From contig NC_049903.1 in assembly GCF_001411555.2 (NCBI RefSeq), positions 12,086,362 through 12,150,361 of the forward strand: 64,000 bases of DNA, in the 5' to 3' direction. This DNA comes from Juglans regia (lineage: Eukaryota > Streptophyta > Magnoliopsida > Fagales > Juglandaceae). The notes beneath the pieces were generated by a model that saw nothing but the letters and a program-made list of their open reading frames with translations, searched no databases and was not told where the DNA came from. Of this stretch, positions 32,901 through 48,061 are shown in pieces. The first letter of the stretch is position 1. Each line of letters opens with the position of its first letter. The position numbers and the translations under genes were made by a program.

Positions 32901-33957
32901 GGTCTAAATATCTATTTGGAATTTGTGACCTAGAAAAAAAAAATATTTTCGCAATTTGGCTTCGTGTTCATACCTATGCTTGCACCTCAGAACTGGATCT
33001 TCCTTTGTGAGTAACAAATTTTAGACCCATCATATTCTACAGTTGCATCTTGCTGGTGGAGAATATTACTGTGATGTTGAAAATTTGGTCTCCATAATAT
33101 GCTGACTAAGTAGAATTATAAACCTAGCCTCTTCTCGATACTTCTTTAATGATAACTCTTGTTTTGCATCATAAACCAGACCTTGCTATATTTGGGGCAT
33201 CAATGGCAGGAGCCTGTGTTGGTTTTCTTTTGCACAACCGATACAGAGCATCTGTATTTATGGGGGACACTGGCTCCTTGGCACTTGGTGGAGCATTGGC
33301 TGCAATGGCTGGTTGTACTGGAATGTTCTTTCCATTATTTATTTCGTCTGGAATATTTGTCATTGAGGCATCAACAATTATCATACAGGTATGTTATCTT
33401 GGTTGCATTTATCTCGTCTATTTAAGTAACTAAATACTCTTATCATTCATCTCGGAACTGCCACATTTAAGCAAGTTTTCTGCTACTTCGACTACATTTT
33501 GTGGTCACTGTTCTCCCCTTTAATTGTATTGCCTACAAAATGACTTTTGATAGGCCTGATTGGTGAAAATTTGAAAATTATTTCACGTATTGCTGCACAA
33601 CTTGTTGGGAAGGATTCATGTAGGCTACACCCAATTATTTGGTATACATATGAACGTACACACCCATGCATGTATGTGGGTGTGTGTCATGAATGGTATA
33701 GCTTAGCATGAAAATCGTGATCTTCAGAAAGTGCAATTTCCTGGTCTGATAGCTTGACTATACTTGTGCTATAGGTGTTGTATTTCAAGATGACCAAATG
33801 TTTGTGGGCAGCTGGGCGCCGGCCGTTCCGAATGGCTCCCCTTCATCATCACCTTGAGTTATGTGGGATCAAAGAACCAATCATTGTTGCAGGCGCATAC
33901 GTCGTATCCTCCATATTGGCATTATTTGCTGCCTATGTGGGTCTTATTTCGGCATAA
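29988..33957 (+). CDS. MraY: Plastid-type MraY (phospho-MurNAc-pentapeptide transferase)
   Basis: Seven exons: 29988-30119, 30533-30750, 31071-31521, 31638-31702, 32392-32585, 33180-33388, 33775-33957; 483 aa. The N-terminal 44 aa are Ser/His/Arg-rich without acids until the end, like a plastid transit peptide. An acidic spacer follows and then about ten membrane segments. Catalytic landmarks are all present: DD at 245-246 (GLLDDILS), [12 protein letters not shown] with D327, [12 protein letters not shown] with D383, and HHH at 447-449. MraY moves phospho-MurNAc-pentapeptide to polyprenyl phosphate, making lipid I. Arabidopsis has a homologue of about 480 aa (At4g18270, TRANS11). In mosses this pathway builds a plastid wall and supports chloroplast division; its role in eudicots is unclear. 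Intron 2 uses a GC donor (CAG|GCAAGT). An in-frame ATG at 29931 is an alternative start. Confidence 0.93.
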
Positions 33958-33999
33958 CATCTCACAATCATGTTTTTCCATCAATTTTCTGATAGTTAG

Positions 34000-34783
34000 G
34001 GTTACCGAAGTCATAGTTCTTTGTTTATTCTTTATGATTCTTTACTTCGATTTGAAGTTCTTTGTTTTTCCATCCTTTTTTGCTCGTCTGCTTAGAAAAA
34101 TGCAAGCTAGCTAGAGAGTAATAGAATGAAGAATAATCATACTCATAGTTTATAACTCGATATTCCACCAATCAATGTGAGCAAAATGATATTAGCACAT
34201 CTGTTTTATATCATATTTTACAACCAGCCAATGTGAATGTCATTTATTAAAAATGTTAGATTTTTTTTTTTAATTTTTATTTCCCATCTGGTTTTAATTT
34301 AGAATTTAACCACCTTTCATTTCATAAAGAGTTATATAAATAGTTGTAACAATGATTGTAAATGAGTTTGAGAGTGTAAATGAGTGATCAGTTTCAATTT
34401 AGCTCGAATCGATTATTAAATAAATTATTCACGAATACTTGATCAGGCTTGGTTACTTAACTATATAAATTTATGTAAAACTCACTGGACTCGGTTATTA
34501 TTTATAAACAAGCCCATATAAAGATCCTTACACTATATTTTCAAAATAGTTTATATATATATAGTTTACAATAAAACAAAAACAAAAACATATTTATATA
34601 AGCGCTTGTTTTAGTTATGAGCTATGGATGTTAAGGCCAAAGGCATTACAAGCTTGCTATTTATGTTTAAAATTACAAGTTTACAATCTAATTTAGTTTT
34701 TCCTACTTCTTAAAGTTGAAAAACTTTAATACTCGTAAAAGTGTTGAGCTTGAGACTCAAATATTCAAGTTGAGTTTAAGGGC
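34000..34783. other. MraY 3' flank and AT-rich spacer
   Basis: Probable 3' UTR and then AT-rich spacer with a short TATATATA run near 34553. No gene is seen. Confidence 0.4.
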
Positions 34784-35045
34784 TTGTTTGGGTAATGAGT
34801 TATTCTCAAAATTTTATTCCCTAACATCACTTAAATACAAAAGAATTTCAAAACTTTAACTTTTTCGTCTAATAATTATCTAATGATTATTCAAGCACAA
34901 AATTCAATATAACTTTTCCAAACTTTTAAATAATATAATTTTTCAAATTTCAAAACAAAAATTATATTTCAGAAAAGTTTTTAATTTTATAATATTTTTA
35001 TTAAATTTTTTCTTTTTCACTTCCCAAAACTCAATAAAACATCAA
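34784..35045. mobile_element. Family A MITE, left part
   Basis: It begins AGGGCTTGTTTGGGTAATGA after TTA and has the family interior (AATTTCAAAACAAAAATTATA, TTTTATAATATTTTTATTAA). The expected right part (TTAATTCAAACTATTTCACCG) appears only at about 36134-36190, so about 1.1 kb of other DNA seems to have gone in. Confidence 0.6.
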
Positions 35046-36133
35046 TTTGTCTAGGTATAGCTGTTTTGGCAGACTGAATCCGTGCACGAAGTTGACATGG
35101 TAGTAGCTTTTTTTTTATATATAAAAAAGAACAAAAAAAAAAAGAATAAAGAAAAAAAGAAAAATACGAAGAGAAGAAGAAGAAGCATCGGCTTTGCTTC
35201 ATCTCAGTTTCGGTTCAAGAAGAATCAGCCGTTTTCGCCTTCCCTTTGTCTCCCATCCCCCAAATCCCATCTTCGCACCCTATTTTCACTGTTTGTGGGT
35301 GGTGCTCTCTCGTTCCTCCCTCCGTTGCAAATTGGCCGATCTCCTCCGCGACCCACCTCCTGTTTTAACCGTTGAAGATCTTGAAACTCTAAAATATTTG
35401 ATGCATTTACCATACTGTTTATAAGATTTAATTTCTTTGCATCATCCCTAAACCATGTCCCAAAACCATTTTCAGAAGATATACCACCTACACTCTCATC
35501 CCCTTGGCATTTGCAATGTTGAAAACGAGAATGATCAATTTTTGTATTTCTAAGAAAACCATTGTCTATCCCTTGAACTCCATACTGTAGCATACTTAGC
35601 ACATGAGAAATTGTGAACAACTTGAGGCTCTTCTCCTCGAGCTTGAAACGGAACTTAAATGCACATCTCGAGTTTGATTTTCTAAAACACAGGTTACTAT
35701 AGAAAAGACGAGGTCCAGCCCTAGACAAAATTTACAGAATTGCTTTAGAAGTACCCATCAATAAAATATCAAACTAATATCAAACTTAGTCTAAAAGAAT
35801 CAAAAAAATCCCGTTTGGTTCAAGACACCTACATGGTGCACATTAAATTAGAAACAACTATAAATCATCAAAGTTCTCAGATTTGTTTCGATCATGTCTA
35901 AAGTCAGAGAACAAATGCAAAACAATTGCAAATCTTTTCTGCCTGCAGCGTAAATTAATCCGAGATTGTAGATGGTTCGAGCAATGGCTCCCATTTCATT
36001 CTGCTCCCACGTATAGCCTGCTCCCATTTCATTTAAATTCTCTTCCTGCCCAAAACTCATTCACTGAAACAAAGTAAAAACGAATTGTTTCATTAAACAA
36101 TACAAGTGGATGATTGGGTGCGCGTTCGTCCCC
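35046..36133. other. Unclassified insertion with a 167-codon antisense ORF
   Basis: DNA lying between two parts of a family A MITE. The minus strand is open from 35728 to 35225 (167 codons), rich in Arg, Ser and Gly. The + strand at 35194-35424 has a competing 76-codon ORF. I recognise no domain in either. CAATTT occurs at both junctions but no clear TIR does. It could be a transposon carrying captured gene pieces. Confidence 0.35.
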
Positions 36134-36189
36134 CAATTTCTTAATTCAAACTATTTCACCGCTATTCACAAAATTTTGAAACATTCCTA

Positions 36190-36960
36190 GACTCAATGAT
36201 TCAATTTGGTATCCTTCGATTATCAATTTTAATAAATTAAATGTAGAGGAAGTAAGACATAGTCATATAGAAAATAAGTGGAGCTGTCTAAGACCTTTAA
36301 AATCTCAAATTGTATTAATTTTTTTATTTGGCATTTCAAATTATTTCAAGACTTTAATTGCAGAATTTAAAGAAAATTATATATATAAAAAACAAAATGA
36401 ATAAAATGAATAAAATATTTAATATATTTAATTCTACGAAGATTATATATGTAATATATGCTTAAAATAGTTTGATGTTATGACACAACGAGTAGACTTT
36501 TTAAACTTACAACGTTAGAAAAGATTTTAAAAGCTTAATTTTAAAGAGTTATGCTACTCGCAAGGCTATTATGTATTGCCACATTTACTATATCACCTAC
36601 TATATTCTTAAAAATTATTTTTGCAAATAATTTATCTAATAATGTTATATATAGTTAGGATGTGTAAGTTCTGCGTATTTCTCTTAAAAAAAAATAGGAT
36701 TTATTATTAAAAAAATAATTTTTATGTAAATTTTAAATTTATCTATTTTTTTAAAAAAATTGTACAAAACTTACATACTTCAAAACTACAAATATTATTT
36801 ACTCATCTTTCTCAATTATAGAATAAATGGTGCAATAGGGACTTAAATTTAAAATAGTTAGTAGTTCCAAATTAAAAGGGTACAAAAATATAAATAAAAA
36901 TTTTATATATAGTCATTTTTATGTATTTTTTATATATTATTAATATAATTAATGATATTA
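36190..36960. other. AT-rich spacer, no gene seen
   Basis: Low-complexity AT-rich DNA upstream of the RPS14 promoter. Confidence 0.45.
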
Positions 36961-37012
36961 TTTTTTTAATATAAAATAATTATTTTAACCAACCATAATA
37001 ATAATAATGATG

Positions 37013-37018
37013 TGGGCT
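37013..37018 (+). promoter_or_regulatory. Site II-like element (TGGGCT) of RPS14
   Basis: TGTGGGCTAA about 115 bp upstream of a telo-box. TGGGC(C/T) site II plus telo-box is the classic plant ribosomal protein promoter code (TCP factors). Inferred from motif pairing. Confidence 0.5.
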
Positions 37019-37129
37019 AAACAGAACGCAAAAAAATTAAATGTAGTAACCCTAGTAATAATATGATATAAATGAAAAAACAGAAGGATATTTCTGTAAA
37101 TCCGATCTCAATTCACTTTCGTTCGAGCA

Positions 37130-37137
37130 AAACCCTA
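37130..37137 (+). promoter_or_regulatory. Telo-box AAACCCTA upstream of RPS14
   Basis: A telo-box 13 bp upstream of the TATA-like TATAAAT at 37150. A second copy, AAACCCTA, lies at 37238-37245 in the probable 5' UTR. Telo-boxes mark translation-machinery genes in plants. Confidence 0.6.
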
Positions 37138-37149
37138 CCCCGATCCCCA

Positions 37150-37156
37150 TATAAAT
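37150..37156 (+). promoter_or_regulatory. TATA-like box of RPS14
   Basis: TATAAAT, about 124 bp before the ATG; position fits a transcription start near 37180. Confidence 0.5.
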
Positions 37157-37273
37157 CTGGCGCCGTCACACCGTTCCTTTTGGTACCAGTAGTCCAGAGG
37201 GTTTTCGCAGCCAAACGAAGTACCGGAGCATCTTCAGAAACCCTAGAGTTCTCAATTTCATCACGTCCAAGCC

Positions 37274-40043
<2,770 letters not shown>

Positions 40044-41084
40044 GTTTACTGTTCTTATCCTGTCCTGTCACAGCTGTCCTTATTCTTGCGCTCATGGTTT
40101 ACATCTGAATTGGCAGACTTTTTAAATTAGCGACAATGCTATGCTACCTACCCAATTTTGAAACTATTTTGTAATTCTACAAATACTGGATTTGCCAAAG
40201 ATTAATTTTTAGGCTTATTTGGAAACCTCTATTAAACTTAAGATTATGATTTGTGGCTTATTATAATATTATGATATTGCACCATTTATTTCACTTAAAT
40301 CCAATTTCCCAGACAGCTGCCGAAGCCTGCCACTGTAGTTGTATCAGCTACAGCTACAGCTTCTGTGCTCCCATTTTTGGGTTATCTCAAAGCCTCAAAC
40401 CCCTAATGTCGAATCTGGTGGGGCTCTGCCTAATAGTTGAAAAGATTACAATGGTCTTGGATTGAATTATTGTAATTTTGTTGGAAATTTAAAAAGATGT
40501 GAAGTGTCATTCCATTTTTCTACGGTAAACCAAACCCCCATCAACAAAATTAACTCTATTCTTTCTTCTGTTCATTATTCATCAGAAGAAAAGTACTTTG
40601 GACGGAAGGTAAACTGAAGAATGAACGAAGAGGTTCCCACAAACTCTGGCTTTTTTTATTAGCATTTCTTTATATATATATATATATATATATTGAATTT
40701 TCTTAATATTCATTTTGAGTAAATATGTATTTAAGTTGAGGTCATCCACGTGTGATACATTCTAGATCCTTTCCTTTCTTTGAAATTCAAAGATGCCCCT
40801 CTTTCATGTATAGGTGGGAGCGCATAACATGGAAATATAGAAGAAAACTCTCTAAATTGATGGCGGCTACTTAATTACATGTATCGTCCTTTATTCAACT
40901 TTGAAAATGCTGCTAGAAAGTGGCTTGACAATACGAAATTGGCAACAATTTTTCCCATCAACACCCTCCTCAATTTGAATTTATCACGTGGAATTAGTTG
41001 CAGACTTGTGTTCCTCCCTTTTTTTTTTTTTTTTTCCTTGGTGGAAGAACTGTAGCCGGTCCGGTCTCTCTGTTTCCGTTTGGA
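40044..41084. other. RPS14 3' flank and spacer
   Basis: Probable 3' UTR and then AT-rich spacer with a (TA)n run at 40671-40693. No gene seen. Confidence 0.4.
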
Positions 41085-41277
41085 TTCGAAACTCATTTCA
41101 ACTCACTTTAATTCATTTCATCTCATTATTATAATTTTTTTTAATTCACACTAAATATAATAAATAATTTAACTTTTTTAAATATTAAAATAATAATAAT
41201 ATTAAAAATAATATTCTAACAATATTTTATTCAACTCATTTAAAACCATTTCAACTCATTTTTAAATTCAAACGAGA
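41085..41277. mobile_element. Family A MITE
   Basis: The ends CCGTTTGGATTCGAAACTCA and, reversed, CTCGTTTGAATTTAAAAATG, with the standard interior (CTAAATATAATAAATAATTT, AATATTTTATTCAACTC). Confidence 0.75.
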
Positions 41278-41279
41278 TT

Positions 41280-42780
41280 TTTTCTTTTTCCTTATGGTAT
41301 TAGGGTTTTTTTTCTTCAAAAAATCACGTTTGATGCTACCAAATTCTACTATTTTTCGATATTACCACAAAAGTATCAAATTTATCACTCAAATCCCATT
41401 TTGATGCACGAATCTCAGTTTTATCCCATTCTGATTGTTAAGATAAACAAAAAATAAATGACATTAAGCCATTTTAATGGGTGAATATTGAAGAATTAGC
41501 GTACATTGAAAAAAGAATAGTTAGGAATAAAATTCGGTGCCCTTTTTATTTAATGATAAAAAATAATATATACAAATTCTAAATACATAAATTTCGCGTA
41601 AGCATTTTATAAAATAAGTGAATCCAATTATTAAAGTGTGAAAAACTCACTTTTTTTTATGGAGTTCACATTTTTATAAAAGCCTCGTACAAGTCTTGTA
41701 TATTTGGAATTTATATCTACCATTACTCTCTCGCTTCTATCTTTTTTTTTTTTTTTTTTTTCTTTTTTGGTTAATGATCAACTCCCTGTCTATGTTCGTC
41801 TCCTTGTTCTTCCAAAAAAAAAAAAAAGTGAGCCATGTGCTCGCGTCAATACAAGAGACACAACTGAATTGTATAAATATATATATATATTTTTTTTTCT
41901 CTCCATTATTTTAACTAAATATTGAATTGAATTCCCCTCTCATTAGTCATTCCCATGACAAGTCAAACCCTTTGATCGTTGAAGGGGGCGGGAAGAGAAA
42001 ACTGCCGTCCCACGAGCACTTAACATCCATTATCCATTCATCGATCAACCAAACAAATGACATAATATATAGATAACATGACGTAGTTTTTCTGTCTGGT
42101 TCAATCAACCAAATAATAGTGATAAAGACGTGAAAGAATAAATATTTCAAAGTGGTGAAATATACAAAAAGTAGTTTTTTCTGTCTGGTTTAATAAGCGC
42201 GAGTGACTCTCTGGTAATCAAGTTGTTGTGCAACTGATCATGGCTAAATTAATTGAAGGTTAAGGTGGCCGAGGAAACAAGTGTCATGTCTTTACAATAA
42301 TGCTTGCTACAACCACGACTAACTGGTGAGCTTAAAATGTCTTACGGGGAATAATTTCAATTGTTTGTAGATAAAATTTTGGATATATTTATAAAAAATG
42401 AATAATTCTTTCTTGTATAATCAATTTTATGAAATAAATTAGATTATAAATTTTTTTATGATATTAGAATCTGTCACGTGACATAACGAATGAGAGTTCA
42501 TATTACTCATCCATTAAGAAAAATACTGACCGTGACAGTGTCTTGGACATATTTGATCATAGCTGGATCTTATTATCTGTGCCTTGTAAAGACAGAACTC
42601 TCTCTACCGCCGCCATTCAAAAAACTTCTTTAGACTCTTCCCTCTTATCTCCATCTATGCTCTGTTGATTTATTATTCAGCATTCAAACCCAAATTCCCC
42701 GGCAGTAAAAGCACTTGCCGCCCCCAAAACACCTTTCAAACAAACATTTGATCCTCCCCTAAGTACTACTTTACACCCCC
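41280..42780. other. AT-rich spacer upstream of CYP710A, no gene seen
   Basis: Non-coding, with poly-T runs near 41743 and a short (TA)n near 41878. No ORF or RNA gene can be supported. The last few hundred bases are likely CYP710A promoter. Confidence 0.45.
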
Positions 42781-42799
42781 TGTTTTTTTGACACCTACA

Positions 42800-42808
42800 T
42801 TATATATA
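42800..42808 (+). promoter_or_regulatory. TATA box of CYP710A
   Basis: TTATATATA about 95 bp before the ATG, followed by a CT-rich leader with little secondary coding. Confidence 0.55.
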
Positions 42809-42897
42809 GTATACCCTCCCACACGCCGGCCATCTTAACCATTTCCCTCTTCCTCTCCAACTCCAAAAATAAAAAAGTAGATCAACAATATACATTA

Positions 42898-44433
42898 ATG
42901 ATCTCCATCATCAGTACCTCTGTCACCCCACTTTTGCCTTACCTCATCTGCTTCGTTGTCTTCCTCATCTTCTTCGAACAAGTCTCTTACTTGAAGAAGA
43001 AAAAATGGGTCCCTGGTCCTGCGTTTGTCTTTCCCTTCCTCGGCAGCGCTACCTCTTTGGTCCGTCACCCCACCCACTTCTGGGACCTCCAGTCCTCACT
43101 CGCCAAGTCCTCCGCTCTAGGCTTCTCCGCTAACTACATCGTCGGTAGATTCATTATCTTCATCCGCGACACCGACCTCTCCCATAAGATCTTCGCCAAT
43201 GTACGACCTGACGCCTTCCATCTCGTTGGCCACCCGTTTGGTAAGAAGCTCTTCGGCGACCACAACCTCATTTACATGATGGGTCAGGATCACAAGGATC
43301 TTCGCCGTCGCATCGCTCCCAATTTTACTCCCAAGGCGCTCTCCACCTACACTTCTCTGCAACAGATTATCATCCTCGACCATCTTAAGAAATGGGTCCG
43401 CCTCTCGTCTCAGAGCGTGATGAAACCGATTGCACTGAGGAATCTGGCTCGTGACATGAACCTGGAAACTTCCCAGACAGTATTTGTTGGTCCTTATTTG
43501 GGCCGAGAGGCCCGCCAGAAGTTCAAGGTAGACTACACTCTCTTCAACGTTGGGCTCATGAAGTTGCCCATTGACTTTCCAGGGACGGCGTTTCGGAACG
43601 CCAGGCTCGGTGTTGACCGGTTGGTCAAAACTCTCGCTGTCTGTGCGGAACAGAGCAAGGTGAGGATGGAGACGGGAGAGGAGCCGTCTTGTTTGATCGA
43701 TTTCTGGATGCAGGAGACTGTGAGGGAGCTGACGGCGGCATCCAGAGCCGGCGAGCTAGCTCCTGCTCACACCAGCGACCTCGAGATTGGCAGCTACCTC
43801 TTCGACTTTCTCTTCGCTGCGCAAGATGCGTCGACGTCGTCGCTGCTGTGGGCCGTGACGCTCCTCGACTCGCATCCTGAGGTGTTAGCAAAGGTTCGCG
43901 AGGAGGTTGAATCCAAATGGTCGCCGGACTCGGATTCCTTGATCACGGCGGAGCAGCTGGGGCAGATGAAGTACACGCAGGCAGTGGCGCGTGAGGTATT
44001 GAGGTACCGAACTCCGGCGACCATGGTGCCCCACATAGCCGGGGAGGACTTTCCGTTGACCGAAAATTACACGATTCCGAAGGGTACCATCGTATTTCCA
44101 TCGGTGTACGAATCTTCATTCCAGGGTTTCAGCGAACCGGACCGATTCGATCCGGATAGGTTCTCAGAGGAGCGACAGGAAGATCGGATTTTCAAGCGGA
44201 ACTACCTGGCGTTCGGAGCCGGGGCTCACCAGTGCTTAGGCCAGAGGTATGCACTGAATCACCTGGTCCTCTTCATCGCGATGTTCGCCACGTTGCTGGA
44301 CTTCAGGCGCCACAGAACGGACGGCTGCGATGAGATTGCGTACGTCCCCACTATTTGCCCCAAAGACGATTGCATGGTTTTCCTCTCGCAGCGGTGTGCA
44401 CGGTATCCGAATTTCTCCGTACGAAAGGTCTAA
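42898..44433 (+). CDS. CYP710A: Cytochrome P450 CYP710A, sterol C-22 desaturase
   Basis: A single uninterrupted ORF of 511 aa, as usual for this family. There is an N-terminal membrane anchor (about residues 11-27), then KKKKWVPGP, the basic and proline-rich hinge. I-helix motif AAQDAST is at 307-313, the K-helix E366-V-L-R369 is in AREVLRYR, and the heme loop is [11 protein letters not shown] with axial Cys446. CYP710A enzymes sit in the ER and introduce the C-22 double bond into beta-sitosterol, giving stigmasterol (some act on other 24-alkyl sterols). The coding sequence is clearly GC-richer than its flanks. The start is the first Met, directly before the membrane anchor. It may respond to stress like its homologues, but no specific regulatory site is claimed. 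Confidence 0.96.
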   Translation: MISIISTSVTPLLPYLICFVVFLIFFEQVSYLKKKKWVPGPAFVFPFLGSATSLVRHPTHFWDLQSSLAKSSALGFSANYIVGRFIIFIRDTDLSHKIFANVRPDAFHLVGHPFGKKLFGDHNLIYMMGQDHKDLRRRIAPNFTPKALSTYTSLQQIIILDHLKKWVRLSSQSVMKPIALRNLARDMNLETSQTVFVGPYLGREARQKFKVDYTLFNVGLMKLPIDFPGTAFRNARLGVDRLVKTLAVCAEQSKVRMETGEEPSCLIDFWMQETVRELTAASRAGELAPAHTSDLEIGSYLFDFLFAAQDASTSSLLWAVTLLDSHPEVLAKVREEVESKWSPDSDSLITAEQLGQMKYTQAVAREVLRYRTPATMVPHIAGEDFPLTENYTIPKGTIVFPSVYESSFQGFSEPDRFDPDRFSEERQEDRIFKRNYLAFGAGAHQCLGQRYALNHLVLFIAMFATLLDFRRHRTDGCDEIAYVPTICPKDDCMVFLSQRCARYPNFSVRKV

Positions 44434-46060
44434 AATGCCCTTATTCCCTGGAGCTGGTGGTGGTTGGGGTGGGGTAACAGGTAATGTTGTTTGTTTGCCA
44501 TATTTGTCGAGGGATTGGTCAGGCCGTGTTTTTGTCTGTTCATGTTGTAATCTTTTCGTTTTTTTTTTGTAAAGAGCTTGTGGACGGTTAGGATTCTTTG
44601 GAAAGGAGTGTGTGGATCATTGAATGGTGGATCATTGGGTGGGCGTGGAGAATCATTTTTTAAAAAAATAAAAAATAAAAAGGGTCTGGGCCTGACTTCG
44701 ATAACAAACTCTAAAAACACGTGCCGTAATTGTATGGAGTTGTTCTTGTTTGTATTACAAGATGTTGGACATTTTCCCCTTGCAACTTTTACAAGTATGG
44801 TGCCAAAACGAAAGAAGTCGAAAATACGGAACCTTAACATAAATGATCAAAGTCATAGGATTTAGCTTTCAACTTTTGACAGTTTTTGGTTACCATTTAC
44901 GTAATATATAATTTTATATTTGACAATTTTTTTATATGATATAGAACGTGTAATAATGAATAATAAAAGATTTATTCTTATATATATATATATTAATTAG
45001 TTGTAAAATAAATGAAAAATAATTATAAATGTTATAATTTTTTTTTAATGCATAGTTCCTAGAGGCAACCCAACTACTTCCACGTGGCGCTGCTGTCACA
45101 CTGCCCCTATCCATCCGCAATATATTATGGCATGAACTTTACAGTAGAAAAAGTTCATTTGGTTGGACGCATGCATGCCACTTGTCCCAATATGTCCAGA
45201 CTCATATACAAATAATACATTCATATATATCCTAGTTGTGGAGTAAGGTGCAATGCACATTTTTTTAATGACTAATATTCATAAAAGAGAGCTTCTATTT
45301 ATCTGTCTCTTTCTTACATACATCACACCAAATCTAGCTTTATTTTTTATTTTTTAGTGAAAAACTCACCCATCAAGTACTCCCTCCCAGCCTCAAAATA
45401 TGAAAGCGATATGAACAAGAACCCAACAGAAATCTATTATACTGGAAATGGACATGCCGACATGGTCCACAATCACAAGCATTGGGGACCAAATGACCAA
45501 TACCCAGATCAAAGTTCACCTCTTTGAATCCAAATCCTTAGTCAATTTATAAACTCCATACAACATACACAACTCAGATAAGATTAAAGTGATTCTTTAG
45601 AACAAAACCACTGTGTTGGAGCTATAGTTGAGACTTTTTTGTAGGTAAACGGTTTGGGGGTCGATAAGGTTGGCGAAAATGGAGAGAGTACCACCGGGAA
45701 AAAGGGAGGAAATGTGAGTTGTGGTGGACCTTGAAGTCCGTGCTATGGTAAGAGGGGATGGGGAGGAGCTTTATGCAGGTGGCTATGCCAAAGAACCATA
45801 ATAGGTGTGGCATGGATGTAGCTCCTTGAAGACCCATTTTTTGGAAGCATGTGAAGCCAAGACTCACACATGTGGCATCTCATCAAACACCTCACTAACG
45901 TCCAAAAGATGCAACCTCTGGTCTATTGCAATTGGATCTCCATGCAACGAAATAGAAAAAGTTGATTGCAGGTCTTCAAATTTCATTTCCAGGCCCTTTC
46001 GATTGGCCTTAATTTTACTAGTTCACTAGAAAATTGCAGGGAGAGAGGGATTCAGAGAGA
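44434..46060. other. CYP710A 3' flank and spacer with a possible coding relic
   Basis: Probable 3' UTR to about 44800, then AT-rich spacer. Between about 46030 and 45620 the minus strand has a coding-like stretch (FEDLQSTFSISLHGDPIAID, then [16 protein letters not shown]) interrupted by frame changes. I cannot name the family. It may be a fragment of a captured or lost gene. Confidence 0.35.
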
Positions 46061-46445
46061 GGGAGTCTCATTCACACCGTAGCGTCACCGTTAGCCACCC
46101 CTATGGCATTGCACCACCACCACCAGGCTCGTCTTTCGCCGATGACCCCTCTACTTCCTTCTTTCCTCCAGCTGACAATCCCTGATTTGTGATTTGCGTA
46201 GAAACTTGTGTGGTGATTTTGTGGTGATTTCTGTGATGATTTTATGATATTTTGCTGTGACTTTATAGTGATTTTACTGTGAGAATGTAGAGAGAGATGC
46301 GGATACAGAGAGGGACGTAAAGGAGAAGAAGAAAAGCGTAAAATACGTAACATTGTTTATTACTATTTATGTATTACTGTTTATTAATATTCATATTTAT
46401 AGCGATTTTTAAGTATAAGGAAATATTGCAATTTACATGGTCCAT

Positions 46446-46478
<33 letters not shown>
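46446..46478. repeat. (CA)n(TA)n microsatellite, Helitron target
   Basis: ACACACACACACATATATAT followed by more TA. It directly abuts the Helitron 5' end; the TA run resumes after the Helitron 3' end. Confidence 0.8.
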
Positions 46479-46479
<1 letters not shown>

Positions 46480-46667
46480 CTACTTATATATAAAGGGCGA
46501 AGAGGTTTGTAACAGTATTTTCGTCTAACATTTTTTTTTCCAATTTTACCCATACTTTTATTCCAAAATCTCGGTTTTGCCACTGACATTCTTCCCATTT
46601 TACCCCTGGTTCTCCCGTGCGCGAGCCCCTCCTCTCCTCTCCCCCGTCCGTTTCATCATTTGCTACG

Positions 46668-46958
46668 GTGCGCCGTCGCACGCCGTCGTACTCGACACCG
46701 CTGCTCTCATTCTCTTCCTCTCCGACCGGCGTCCATTCCCTTCCAATATCAGCCCCTCTCGTGCCGCCGTTGACCGCCACAAGCGAATCCAAGCCGCGGC
46801 TCGTCCGATTCTTCATCGCCTCCAGTGCGCCGCCGCACGCCGGCGTGGCTAACACCGCCCCATCCATTCTCTTCCCCTCCGTCCGGCGTTCCTCCCCTTC
46901 CAATATCAGCTCCTATCGTGTCGCCGTTAACCGCCACGACGAATCCAAGCCGCGGCTC
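46668..46958 (+). repeat. GC-rich tandem duplication inside the Helitron
   Basis: Two diverged copies, 46668-46802 and 46825-46958, period 157 bp. Both begin GTGCGCCG(T/C)CGCACGCCG and end CGAATCCAAGCCGCGGCTC. The GC content is far above the surroundings. The segment is open in more than one frame, so it may be captured gene DNA; no domain is recognised. Confidence 0.85.
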
Positions 46959-47280
46959 TTTTTTTTTTTTAAATTAATTTTAATTTTTTTTAATTTCATT
47001 TAATTGTTTTTATAGGGGCGGCTGTGTCTTTATTGTGTTTTATTTCCTTTAATTTTAAATTATGTAAATTTTGAATTTAATTGTTACATTTCAGTATAAA
47101 CTATTTTTTTCCTTTTATTAATGATTTTTGTTTAATGATTTATTAAAAAATAAACTTAAATATTTTTTTTTTCATTTCTAGATAAATTGAATAGTTTATT
47201 AATTAACTTGAAATTAATTACACTATTTGAGGTAAATCTATAATTTCTAATGTACTATAGTTTATTTAATTTTTTTTAAA

Positions 47281-47529
47281 GGAAAATGATAGGGTTACTA
47301 CTCTCCTACTACTCATTTACTACTCTTTTTATATTTGATTTTTTTAAAAAAATTTTATTTTATTTAATGATTAAGGAATTGATTATTAATAAAATTATAT
47401 ATTTTTTTAATTTTTTCGATTAAAGATGTTAAAAAAATACTTCAAAGAAAATGATAAAAAAATAAAAAATTTGAAATTAACTATAAATAGTAATTGGATA
47501 GTAATAGGGAAGTAACCCTATCATTATCT
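47281..47529. mobile_element. Mutator-like MITE nested in the Helitron
   Basis: A 249-bp element with ends GGAAAATGATAGGGTTACT and, reversed, AGATAATGATAGGGTTACT. TTTTTTAAA flanks it at 47272-47280 and 47530-47538 (9 bp). Its first bases resemble the MITE at 3246 (GGAAAATGCTA). Confidence 0.8.
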
Positions 47530-48061
47530 TTTTTTAAATGTAAAGGATGAGACTTTATAAAATATATGATTAAATTATTTAATACTTACCACTGTCATTT
47601 TGAATTTTAAAACTGACACATTATATATTTATTTTGGAAATAACAAATATACAACATGCGTATCCAACTATAATTATTAAGAGTAATAATAGTAGGTTGG
47701 TTAGTATAATTACAAATTTTCATAAGGAAATAAATTCTAACTCCTTAATAATTTAAAAATATAATATGTCATTATTACTATTTTATTTAGCCAAGTGTGA
47801 AAATGTTAAATAAATTAATGTTTTTCATTATTATTATTTCTTATAGTGTTTCTGTTTTAATAATATTAAAAAGAGTTATGAAAACTTTTGAAGTAAATTA
47901 AGATGATCTGGTTTGCATTCTTAAATTAAGAGCTAAACTGTCTTTGAACTAACGTAATAATTTAACATTATTTGTAGTGTTAAATAGTCTAGAATATGTT
48001 AATATATATTAGAACATTTTTAATTTTTTCCTTCTTTGAAAATTTATATAATGTTGGAGGG

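Noticed and set aside
43625..43891. ORFs antisense to CYP710A and in other frames
   Set aside because: They are shadow frames of a well-supported P450 ORF.
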